64,000 bases of DNA, taken from NCBI GenBank assembly GCA_015680685.1, contig MNCI01015802.1, positions 315,452-379,451 of the forward strand. Direction: 5' to 3'. This DNA comes from Gnetum montanum. Taxonomy: Eukaryota; Streptophyta; Gnetopsida; Gnetales; Gnetaceae. Under the pieces are notes generated by a model, which had not been told where the DNA came from, searched no databases, and saw only the letters and a program-made list of their open reading frames with translations. How positions within the stretch are numbered: the first letter of the stretch is position 1; each line of letters begins with the position of its first letter. The position numbers and the translations under genes were made by a program. Shown here piece after piece: positions 46,641 through 57,741 of this stretch.

Positions 46641-48350
46641 ACTACTGGTTTATTCATCAAAAATTGGATTGTACTTTAGTTTATATGATCATAGATGGAA
46701 TACCTAAGCACATAGTGTTTGAATTTTTCAAGTGCATATACCATAGCCATATGCTTCTTTTCTGTGGTGGTATAGTTGAGTTTTGCTCTAGTAATTCTTC
46801 TACTAGTATAGTGTATGTAATACGGTCATTTTTTATGATCAAGTTGAGTTAACACTGCTCCTTATGCATAGTTTAAAACATCAATCATGATGTGGAAAGG
46901 CTTAGACCAATCCACAACTCAAAGGATTGGTGTCTTGATCAATTTCTACTTTATGCTCTAAAATGCTTTCTCATTTTGTTCAAACCACTAGAATGATGCA
47001 TCTTTCATTGTCAATTTAACAAGAGGCTTTGTAATCTTTGAAAAATTTTCAATAAATCTTCTATAGTACCTTGTATGACTAAGGAATGATTTAACATCCT
47101 TAACTATTTATGGCCTTTAGCTAATGTTTTGGATGACTCTAATCTTATCTAGATCTACCTCAATTCCTTTATATGATACCTTGTGTCTTAGAACTATGTC
47201 CTCTTGAACCATTAAGTGACTCTTTTGCCAATTGAATTTCAAATTAGTTTCAACGTATCTTTTGAAAACCTACTTTAAGCAGTCCAACAATTATTTGAAG
47301 TCAAGTCTATATGTAGAGAAATCATCTATAAATACTTCAACTTCATTGTTAATCTATTTTTTAAAGATACTAAGAACAAGTCTCTGGAATGTGACGAGAG
47401 CATTGTAGAAGCCAAATGACATTTTCCTATAAGCAAATATTCTCCATAGACTCGTGAATGTTTTTTTCTCTTGCTCCTCTAATGCAATGCAAAGTTGAAT
47501 GTATCACTATAGTCAACTAGAAAACTATATGACTAATGTCTCATAATGGTATCAAAAACTTAATCAACAAATGACAAAGAAAATTATTCTTTGAATGTTG
47601 CCATGTTTAATAATCAGAAATCTATATAGATCCTTCACTTGTGATCCTTCTTTAGGATAATAACAAATGAAATAACCCATTCACTATCTGTGATAGGATA
47701 GATGAACCCTACTTTCAATAGCCTTTCTAATTCCTATTTGACAACTTCCTTGAGCTTTGGGTTTAGTCTCTATTAAGGCTGGCAACATGGTTTAACAATT
47801 GGATTAATGTAGATTTGATGTTGACAAATGCATGGATCAATGTCAATGATCTCATCATAAGACCATACGAATGTAGTTGAACATTTATTTACTAGTTCTA
47901 ATAATTTTCTCTTCTATTCTTTATCAAGGCTAGCATTTACAATTACCAATTTCCTATTATTAAAGAAAGCATACTCAAGTGCATCTGGTAGGGTCTTTAG
48001 TTCTAGTAATTCTAGTTCATATCTTTATGGTATTTCTAACTTTTTCCATTCAATGCCTTCCTTCTGTTGTGACTTTGTATAGGAAGGTTGTTTTTGTATA
48101 TTTTCTAATTTATCTATTTCTTCAATGTTGGCACTTGTAATTTTATCAATTGGTTCCATGCATATGTTAGATTATGATTCTTCTTCATTGATCAACCACT
48201 GGGTGCCTTCTTGTGTAGTGACTACTACATATAGACACTATTGTACACACATGTCTTTAACAAGTTTGTTGCATGCTACGATTACCTCTTGCCTTATTGT
48301 TCAAATTCTTTGCATGTAATTGCACCTATTATCACTTTAAGCAATACATG
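46641..48350 (-). pseudogene. E4 reverse transcriptase and RNase H, right part
   Basis: Continues the frame broken at 39707: FLMNKPVVS of RNase H is at the junction. The RT motif EVEVFIDDFST is near 47314-47345 (Ile in place of the usual Met/Val). Upstream on the minus strand are LLKVGFIYPI-type sequence (about 47705-47740) and the pre-RT block with LEYAFFNNRKLVIVNASL (about 47930-47990). Many stops. Confidence 0.8.
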
Positions 48351-48730
48351 AAACTATGCACCTTTAAATGCTTCTAGCTTCATCTTCCTTAGAAATTTCC
48401 AAGGATAAGTCTTTGATTTCCAACATAGCATCCATGATGCTAAGTCATGCTCTTCCCAAAATGATAGAAAATTCACCTTTATTCTTTCCCATGTGGATAA
48501 CCAAAAAATTAGTATGATAAGATCAGCCACGTATGGTAGTTCCCACATTTTCCACTTGTCCAAGTAGAATAACAATACACTGGTCAATCAACTCTAGTTG
48601 AATGTTGCTTTTCTTAAATGGGGGTAGATTCTAGGCTTTGTACATGTCTTAAGAAATAAGATTCACTCCTAACTCAAAATCTAGTAGAGCCTTACATGGT
48701 TCATGTCCTACAATTTCAAGATAAACTAAA
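48351..48730 (-). pseudogene. E4 aspartic protease, active site lost
   Basis: The minus strand carries ALLDFELGVNLIS near 48650-48695, where the family has LDSGxGVNLIS: Ser-Gly is replaced. The C-terminal IILGRA (near 48455) is kept. Inactive. Confidence 0.7.
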
Positions 48731-51522
48731 GGACTTTCTAGATCTATTCTTTTCTTAGGAAGTGTCTTACCTTTATCCAATGTATGATTATCTATGTAAG
48801 CATAACAGTGGTCAAATAGTTTTTTGCTTATATCAAAAGCATAGTGTTCTTTTGAGAACTTGTATAGATGAGAAAGATTTAGATGAAGTTTCTATCCTTC
48901 AAACCTTTTCTAGACTTGTCCTAAAGAAGTAATGTTTATTGAATGTTGGTTCACTTATCATAATATCCTCGCATGTAGTGACTGCACTAGTAGCGCTCTT
49001 TTGCTATGGTTGTGTTGATAGTTCACCTTGCATTACCAACAATGATATAGGTAGTAATGAATTAGGAGCTCTATAAGATGAACTTGATGTTGGTTGAGAC
49101 ATATAGGGATGAGGATATATGCAAGAGGTTGTGGACCTATGATATTTTGGTCGATGGTAGGGAAAGGAAGTATGAACAAAAGCACTTTTGGGAGAGATAG
49201 GGCATTGTAGATAGTATCCATAAGTATCTATTTATCTATATGGATACCATTGTCTTAACAATGGCATTCCCCATGATTGTGGTTATTATTCCTATTGTTA
49301 GCATTATTCCTATGGTTGAGAAAAATCACCACTTGGATAGTATAGTTATTGTTGGTAAGGCTATCTAAAATTACCTTGCAGATAACGATCTAGTTATCTA
49401 TATGGATACTATTGCCTTAGTAGTGGCATACCCCTTGATTATGGTTATTGTTACTATTGCTAGCATTGTTCCTGTGGTTTAGAAAAATCACCACTTGGAT
49501 AGTATACTTGTTGTTGGTAAGGCCATCTAAAATTACCTTGTAGATAAGGTAATCACCTTGGCATTTATTTCTTAAAAAACTTTGAATAGAGTACATATGT
49601 GCCAAACTCTTATAAGTGAGCCATGATAGGACAACATCCTTTAGGATGTTCGTATTAGCACACTTTGCAACCTGCATTATCTTCTAAGCTTGAGTTTGTT
49701 ACTTTCTCCACTATAGCAACTTCTTCCTTATTTTTATAATTGTCATGTCCATTATCCTTTTTCTTCTTTTTGTTCTTGTTTTTTTTGAAAGCTTATTTAG
49801 TTCTCTCCTTAACTATCTTAAGTGTTGTAGCAAATTTCTTGTCCATAAAATCCCACATTTTTTTTACCTTTTCTGTGATATCATTGACTAATTTTTCAAT
49901 AGACAGAGTCTTCTATTGGATTACATCTTTTAATGTTCCTTCTTCTTGTGTTTGAATGTCCTTACATCTCTTTTTCTGATAGGTGGATCTCTATAATATT
50001 CTTTAGCTAATTCCCTTTTTCATAGATCCCCTTCTACTTTTTCCACCTAGTTTATTAATCTTTGGATTTGATGAGCTATCATTTCTAATAATTTACCTTG
50101 GGCATATACTCCAAGGATTTCTCTTATTTTGTTCCTTAGCCCATCGATGATGCATCGTAATTATTCTCTTTGAGAAAATCTATGGCTTGGACATATATGT
50201 AATAATTAGTAATATCTACCCATTGCTGCATTAAGGGATTCATGTGTCCCTTGCTTCCATCCTTGGATCTATTTCATTAAGTTTAACATTCTGGAGTAGC
50301 TTTGATACTTATCGTTAAAGAGCTCTAACATGATACTTTATCTTTAAATTGATTCTAGTTCTAAGGATTTGTACTAGCTCTCTACTTCCTTTATGAGTGT
50401 TCTACAAAATAACTTTAATTCTACCAATCATTCTATATATTTTGTAGGGCACTGGCATCATGGAAGGCTTGGAAGTGGTGTTGTAGACTGTATTATATCT
50501 ACTTTTAAATTTTGAAATAATGTTCATGTCAAGTCACTTAATGTAATTATTCATTAAATTCCTAGTAGAAATGTATACTACTTCCTTGATATTAATCATG
50601 CTACAAATTGCTAATAGAGGTTCTTCATAGTCTTTAGGTTCATAAGCTTTGTTGTAGTTGTGACTCCTTCAATGCTTATGGTGCTCTCTTCTTTCATGTC
50701 TGATCCTTTCTTCTCTTTCTTCATTATCATCTTTTTCTATATAAGGATGTCTCCTTCTATTTTCATGTCTCCTATGATCTCTTCTTCTTTCCCGATTGTG
50801 ATTTTTTAGTCTTCATTCCTTTCTATCAGAATTTGTTGATGAGTGTGAGGAAGAAGATGAGGAAGTTGGAGAATGGTATTGGCTAGTTCTTCTTTTGTGA
50901 CTTCTTAATTCATCTTTCTAGATCTATTAGAGGCCTTAGGCCTTAAATTCCTTCTAAGTCTAGAGTCCTTCTCATCTCTTTTAGGGGTTTCTACAACAGC
51001 TTAATGTAGATTTATTTTTACAAGATCTTTAATACATATTACTAGTATTTGGAAATGATATCTATAAGTCTAATAGAAGTTTTTAGCTTGATATGAAGCA
51101 TCTTCTTTTGCTTTAATAGCAATTGTTTGTAATGCTTTATTTCCTTTATCTTGTTCATAATGTGCCTCCATAACAACATCCCTTCTAGCTTGAGCCTTTG
51201 TTAACTAAGATGGCTTGGTTATGTTTTTAGTAACTTAATATCCTCCTTGTATGTGACCAAGATTTGATCTCATGAGGACTACATGAAGTATTGATGGTGT
51301 TGAACATTCAGGTGGCAAGATCATATTGTCATGTAAGTCTTTGCATCTAAGTGGTTTATCCTAATGGAAAATGAATGTAAAATCAGGATAATAATGGTTA
51401 GTATGAGCATATGAATTTCTTGTTTGCATTGATGCACTCCAATCTTTTTCATTGTAATCTCTATCATGACTTTCATTAAGATTTATAGCAAGTAAAGATT
51501 TCACTTTAGTTATAGAAGCCAT
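48731..51522 (-). pseudogene. E4 gag
   Basis: The ATG is at 51522 (minus strand), starting MASITKVKSLLAINLNESHD. The PDFTFIFH block near 51370-51395 matches E3 and E5. A basic/Ser-rich region follows (50700-50960), then the core (49900-50500, decayed), a knuckle region near 49640-49680 (Cys partly lost) and a Tyr/Gln-rich tail with a 162-bp tandem duplication (49236-49559). Many stops. Confidence 0.7.
49236..49559 (-). repeat. 162-bp in-frame tandem duplication in E4 gag tail
   Basis: TGGATACCATTG at 49241 and TGGATACTATTG at 49403 begin two copies 162 bp apart, that is 54 codons. The copies differ at a modest number of bases. Confidence 0.8.
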
Positions 51523-51647
51523 TTTAATTTATTTGACGCTTAAGTGTGTGTATGTTTTAAGAAATTATTCTAAGTAGGAAAGATATACTTTGTGATACTT
51601 AATATAATGAACTATGTAAAATCAACTAACTAGCAAACATTACCACA

Positions 51648-51666
51648 TCCCTAACAATGATACCAA
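51648..51666 (-). other. E4 primer-binding site (tRNA-Asp-like)
   Basis: The minus strand reads TTGGTATCATTGTTAGGGA. It is decayed mainly by transitions relative to TGGCGCCGTTGCCGGGGA. Confidence 0.6.
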
Positions 51667-51870
51667 TAATGAGTAGTTAAATATTCCAACAGTCAACCAT
51701 AAAAGTCACTAGTGTTCATGCATGACCAAATCATAATCTATGGATGAACAATGTAAGTATACTAGTGAGTTGGGAGTACGCTCATGATCGTTCTCTTCTC
51801 ACCTAGAGTTAGCAAGGTGCAAAATGTATATGCAAATTTAACTGGAAAGAGCTAGAAGCTCAGTGGTTAT
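51667..51870 (-). repeat. E4 5' LTR, remnant
   Basis: It begins TAATGAG at the PBS, with ATTCCAACAGTCAACCATAA matching the family LTR start (CACTCAACCAT). Similarity fades near 51870, so the right limit is approximate. Confidence 0.5.
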
Positions 51871-52342
51871 TAGAGCATGATCCATAAAGTTATTTTTTAT
51901 GTTTTCAGTTATAATTTCTTTTCAGATTCATGTATTGATGGATATGATGTATTAAGAATGATGTAACGATGGATGTTGTTGTTAATTTCTTTTGAGATCA
52001 TCAATTATGTTATGAATTGTGAGATTTGGGTTGTGATTATGATATTTATTTATTATGGCACGTTGATGTGGATTTTTTTATACCATGCACTTTTGGTTTT
52101 AAGTTTTATAATGCTTGTGGTTGATTCTATCTTAAGTTTATAGGCATTATGGGGGATTTAGAATCCTAAAATAATTATAATATAGGTACACCCTAATATA
52201 AATAGTCTAATTAAAACTTTATAACTTAGCATTACCCACAAGAATCGAACCTGTAACTTGGAGCATCCAAATCAAAAGTTTTAACACTAGGCTAATACAT
52301 CATTATGAAGTTTGCAAGCATTATGACATCACATATCCTAAG
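51871..52342. other. Unassigned AT-rich stretch left of E2
   Basis: No gene. It contains a tRNA-like sequence (52235-52300, minus strand). The rest may be degraded E4 LTR. Confidence 0.4.
52235..52300 (-). repeat. tRNA-like / SINE-like sequence with A and B boxes
   Basis: On the minus strand TTAGCCTAGTG (52285-52295) fits an RNA polymerase III A box and GGTTCGATTCT (52241-52251) a B box, about 33 nt apart. The stems do not form a standard cloverleaf that I can see, so a SINE head or a tRNA relic is more likely than a functional tRNA gene. Confidence 0.45.
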
Positions 52343-53221
52343 TGATTAATCGTAGTTTGCTAGGCCCCAATATCAGGTACACAATATCGAGTACATGATA
52401 TCGTAGCCTGGATATGATATCGTCTACACAATATCATGATTCCTGTGTCAGCCTATAAATATAGCATTCAAGTGCATAGAGAGGAGTCTTTCGATAAGTC
52501 TTTGGGTTGAGTCTTTTTGTTAATTTTTAGTTAGCTTTTAGTTCATTTTTAGCTCCTTTCCCAAGTGCATGCCTGCAATGTGATGCTTGTAATTGTATGG
52601 AACCTTTGTTCAAGTGTGACGTACTTGGACATGCACATGATCAACAATAAAGATTGAGATTACTCCATCATTGCAGCATTCACTTAGCTTTTATTTATTT
52701 TAATTGTTAATTATTCATTATTGTTTTCTTTTCTAGTTAATATTTCCTTTATTATCATTTACACTTTCTATTATTATTGTAGAATGATTACATCTTAATC
52801 ACAAATGTTTAAGTGTAACTACTTGGTAACCTAGTAGCGTATTTAGTAGTGCTCGAGTAATGTGTGCTTGGTAATCCCAAAATTAGTACATGAAGTCCAA
52901 GATGTGTACAAATGATTAAGGACAAATGCTCATCACACTTAGGCTACCTTATATTTTACTTCATACTACTCATTAACTTAATCAAGATTATTTCCCATTG
53001 TCTTTAGGAGTTGCATAGTGTTAGAAATCACATCATACGCCTCACTCTAGACTAAACCATACATGACAAAGCAAATACTAGTCCAGGTGGGAAGACAGTG
53101 AACTGTAATCAACATATAACTATCTAGGTATCACAAATAGTCTGTAAGTGGAGTTTAACTAGATCACACGTACACACTTGTATTCGTATGGTTGAGCATA
53201 GGGGTACCTCGCAACTCATCA
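52343..53221 (+). repeat. E2 5' LTR
   Basis: TGATTAATCG to CAACTCATCA, 879 bp. It contains three or more 14-bp GATATC/GTAC units (52371-52440), TATA (52452-52460), the GTGACGTACTTGGACATGCACATGA block and AATAAA near 52647. Confidence 0.85.
52371..52460 (+). promoter_or_regulatory. E2 5' LTR promoter module
   Basis: Units ATATCAGGTACACA, ATATCGAGTACATG and ATATCG lie in tandem at a 14-bp step. GATATCGTCTACACAATATC and then CCTATAAAT follow. Confidence 0.65.
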
Positions 53222-53240
53222 TTGGCACCATTGCTAGGGA
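53222..53240 (+). other. E2 primer-binding site (tRNA-Asp-like)
   Basis: TTGGCACCATTGCTAGGGA starts directly after the LTR. The 18-nt part differs from TGGCGCCGTTGCCGGGGA at four places, all transitions at CpG positions. Confidence 0.8.
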
Positions 53241-53349
53241 CAGTGCTAGTTATCTAGGTTAGTTATATCATACAAGATCATTGTAACAAGGTAATAATGA
53301 TATATCTTTCAAACAAAGAAATTAAATTCAATTGAGTTACACACAATTC

Positions 53350-55725
53350 ATGACAAGGTCTCTCTCACAGGACAATGATAACACAACAACTAGTGAGGTA
53401 ATTCATTGGAGAACCAATGAAATTTATGATAAATAAGAAGTTTGGAGTACTCAATCTTATGCAAGAGTTTCATATGTTCATGGACACCCCAATGATACTT
53501 AAGGACTCTTGTCATCCAACTCTGACACTTCTAGTGAGAATGGGACATCTCCTAGAATGAGGGGGCCTGTAAGGCCTAAGACCTTCTCAATGGTTAGCAA
53601 GAGTACATCAGGGGATGATTGGGAGACTTACAAAAGTCATGAAAAATCTTCCAATTCTCTCTCTTCCTCTTCTCTTTCAACATCAGGTCATGACATGGAT
53701 GACTATTCCTCAAGGGGTTGACATAGCAATAAAAATCGAACCCACGGGAAAAACTAGGAATGCCAACATGAATAAAGACAACATCATCCCAACTTACAAA
53801 CTCACAAACTACTTAGTAACAATGAACCCCTATTGGCCACTAAGAGCCTAATGCATATAATATAGGCTATTCAAATACCCCATAGGCATCATAAGGAAAT
53901 CCATCTACCCAAGCTTAATTTAAACAACTTTTCCAAGTTCTCAAGAGGCTATGATATAGATTCACAACAATATTTAAAAGCCTTCTATGATGCCTATGCA
54001 TGGAACAACATTGATAATGGGTGGAAAACACTTAAGCTCTTTCCTATGACACTCATTACCTAAGAAAAAGTATGGTACATGTCTTTAAAGTTGAAATCAA
54101 TTCGTTGTTGGCCCACAATGATAAAACTCTTCAATGAAAGATATTAAACATGTGCAAGAGTGTTAGCCTTAAGGAGACAAATCCAAGAGTGAAAACAAGG
54201 GAAACATGAAACCTTGGACATGGCCTTAGAAAGATATTATTCATTGTTAAACAAATGCCTAGGCCACGGGTTCTCTGAGGAAAGGCTCATGTGTCACATT
54301 ATGGATGGGCTCCATAATGAAACAAGGGAGACCCTAGGGATGTATGCCCTAGGTTAACTATATGAACTACGAACCCACCAATTCTAAGAGATTATTAAGT
54401 AGGTAGCAAAAGAAGAAGCAGAAATAGCCAAATGGGAGAATGTTAAAAGATCTCAATAGGACCAAAATATTAAAATAACAAAGGTCCATGATCATGAAGA
54501 GGAAAAATCAACTCATCTTGAGGAGGTGGAACCACCCCCATCTTTGCCAACACTAAAATCACTAGATGAAATTGAGGCAAAGATTAATAAAATGATAAAG
54601 TGGGTACATGAAAAATGTGAAGAATATGCAAATATTATCAAAGGTAAAACCATGCAAGATCACTCTGACAACCAGAATAAACATAGGATGCCAAACCAAG
54701 AAACAAAATAGAACACCATTCAACAATCAAAAAGAAGGGCTAAAGGAAATCAAGATAGGGGCTCAACTGCAAATCATAAGTATCAATGCGACGTTTTCCT
54801 ATACGATCACTCCAAAGGCCAATGCCCAATCTTGTCACACTTACATGAGCATTGGGAAAGAATGTTACATCCAAATTCCATATAGAAGTATCGTGTTCAA
54901 TTGTAGTGGCAAACCCCCCAATCGTGGGGGAGGCCACCATCAAACTGGCCATACCCTTCATACCATTCGAAACTAAGTGCTTATTATGTTCAACACCCTT
55001 TTTCTCCAACTGGATCAACATCCTCTACTTGACCTCATCGTTATCATTCTCCCGAATACTGTCAACCGATGTCCTCTCCCATGGAATCACCACCTCATGT
55101 CTCTTACACTTCTCCTTGCTCTAAATATTCTCATCCTTCACCTCCTTCTACATCACCACCAGTAGTACTAGAAGATTTTGCACCATAGCATCAACCAATG
55201 AACATTACTTGTGCAACTACTATTAATAATAGTGGGAGTCCTCCACAACGTCAAAAGCATCCTTTCTTTAGGCATGGTCGTACGAAGAAACAACATGATT
55301 CTGAAACCACTACATCCTCCAACTTAGCACAAGCCCAACATAGTGATGCACTTTCCTCTTCAAACTTAATGCCTCTTGTTACCTTATCTAAGCCACCAAT
55401 CGATACTCCAACAACCATGTGGCCCAATGAATATAACTACATGGCGAGACATATTGATCCTTGGATACCATCTTATCGTCATGGGTGTCATAATGGGTTA
55501 GCTTCTTATCACATGACCACATCTTATAATCTACCCCACTATGCCTACTTTAATCAAGTGTGTGAACCCCAATTTGGGTCCATTCCTACCACCACACCAA
55601 AAGACACCCAGTGGTTTGGATATGACTAGACCCCAATATTTCCAACATGCATGGATCCAAATTTTCCATTTATTAATTCTTGCCATGATCCAAGGTTTAG
55701 TCATGGGGAACACCCCCGATTCTAA
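53350..55725 (+). pseudogene. E2 gag
   Basis: The ATG is at 53350 and the frame runs 792 codons to the TAA at 55723-55725 without a frameshift. Stop codons are scattered. The Ser-rich N-terminus (53480-53720) starts after a MTRSLSQDND opening. The core has LNLNNFSKFSRGYD and TLKLFPMTL (53920-54060), then LERYYSLLNKCLGHGFSEER (54226-54290). The knuckle is degraded to CDVFLYDHSKGQC (about 54788-54828). The Pro/Ser/Tyr-rich tail ends HPRF. No protease follows. The N-terminus is complete here, unlike E1. Confidence 0.85.
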
Positions 55726-57138
55726 CAAGTAGAATTAGTAAATGTTTTTCTTTTTCTTTCATTTTACAATTTTTTCTTTTCTGATTTTTTGTTTTCTAAT
55801 TTTTCATCTTTCAATTTTTTGTTTTATATTTTTGTGGGTAATCTCATCTGTGAATAAAATACTCATGTGACCAGTCGATTGAGGTGTTGTTCTATGTTAT
55901 CGAGTCATAAGGGACTAATTATTTGAATAGTGAGCCATGACATCCACCCATCCATTCTATTAATAAGAGGTTCTACTATGGGTATGATGATATTCTTGTT
56001 ATCATTAAAACGTAAAGTAACTTTGTACTCATTATGCCTAGAGTGAAGAGTCTAAGAGGGAATGGAAAGGATGTGACATCAAGGGGACTTGTGGATTTTC
56101 TTTGGTGACATTTATAGGTGCTATCATGTAGCTTGGTTGTACTAAGATCCTTGCAGATCTAATGACAAATGGGAGTAAGAGTTGTGATAAAGGCACTTAA
56201 TAAAGGAACTCAATGCTATTCTAGGGGATTCCACTAAAAAGACATGCACCCATGCCTAAAGATTGGTGGCTTCTTTGGATCACCGTTGGAAAAGACAAAG
56301 TGCCAAAGTGGCCAAAAGAAGAAAAAGAAGAGAAATAAGAAAAATAGCAAAGAAAAGATCAAGAAAAATGTACCGCAAACAAATTCAAATCACTCCTCCC
56401 TTGTGAAAAACACCAAGTGATCGTACATCTTGTTTTCATGATGCTCTTATGGTTGTCTATCATGGGGATGAAACAATGCGATGTCACTAATCAGGGGTAT
56501 GGACTTGGTTGTGGTCTTCGAGCAAAAGGCTAATGGTACCTTAATCATGCACCACACTTTGGATTCATTGTGCCCAGGGTAACTTACCTCACATCCTGAT
56601 CTTTGCAACCCCTTCTACGATTTGTCTCATCCCATTATCCAAGAATCTATAACTTGTGTCTTGTGTGGCATAGAATTCATACATCATTACAGTGGTATTT
56701 CACATGTGTGTGTTTTGTTGCACAGGTGCAAATTGCATTTAATCCTTCTAGTGCCTACAGACATTTCAAGGTGTGGTTACGCAAGGGCATGATAGGTTGA
56801 AACCTACTTTACGAAGGATTCACTTGCATGACTTTTGTAATTTGTACTTGTTGCACACCACCACATCATCTTATACCCTCTGAGTATTACATTGTCAAAT
56901 TTATTCTTTCCTCTATCATTATCTCAACCAAACGTTCCTTAGAACCACTACATGTCCTTTTTTCACACCCTATTCAAGAACTTCATTGTATAATTCCACT
57001 TCATTACATTTTTGGTGCCTTAATGATCACTTAACATTACCCCAAATCTTTTAAATCCACCTCAAATCCTTCAATTTTGGCTATAAAAACTCAAAAATTC
57101 ATCAATTTTACTAAGTACCCTACTTTGGACAAGATGCA
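55726..57138 (+). other. E2 spacer between gag and ORF2
   Basis: Non-coding. A T-rich tract (55740-55840) and blocks near 56228-56265 and 56760-56830 match the E1 spacer. Confidence 0.65.
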
Positions 57139-57216
57139 ATATCGAGTACTCGATATCAGGTCTGACACGATATTGGGTCTGTGATAGTGCGTACGCGATA
57201 TCATGTCTATAAAACC
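57139..57216 (+). promoter_or_regulatory. E2 internal promoter-like module
   Basis: 57139-57156 is an 18-bp perfect palindrome, ATATCGAGTACTCGATAT. A GCGTACGCGATATC unit follows at about 57189-57202 and CTATAAAAC at 57208-57216. It has the same type and position as the E1 module (3283-3376). Confidence 0.6.
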
Positions 57217-57481
57217 TATATATATGGGGGCCCCCCCACATGCGTAGAAGTCATTTTCACCTATTGATGTGATGGGAGTTATTGTAATTTTCTTCCACAA
57301 TTTTTCACTCTTTAAAAGCTTACCATTCAACTACCAATATCTCCCTCGTTAATGCTTCAATTTTTTTTCCAATCAAACCTACTTAAACCTACAGTGTTTA
57401 ACTCAATCATGAGGAAGGGGTACTGTAGAATTCGTGCATAATTTTTTTGAAATTCACTATCACTTGAAGGATATTATAAAG

Positions 57482-57741
57482 GTGAGTAATATTAAGAAAT
57501 GTTAAGAACTCATGCCAAACTAATTTTCTTCCCTCATCCAAATCATGTAAATTATTATTGGAGCCACCTAATCAAATTAGACCCAACATTAAAACTTTTA
57601 GGGGAATTTTCTTGAAAAAATTCTAACTCTGAGATCACACTAAACAAGAATTCAAAATTTATTAAAGGTAATGAGTAAGGTATAAGATAATTAAACCTTG
57701 TTAAATGACCTTACTAACAATTAATCTTGATGTGATTACAG
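57482..57741 (+). other. Putative intron in the E2 ORF2 leader
   Basis: Donor AAAG|GTGAGT (a strong plant consensus), branch TTACTAAC at 57711-57718 and acceptor ATTACAG ending at 57741. The ORF2 ATG follows immediately. The length is 260 nt. Confidence 0.6.

Noticed and set aside
52235-52300. Functional tRNA gene
   Set aside because: A and B boxes are present, but I cannot fold acceptor and anticodon stems of normal length.
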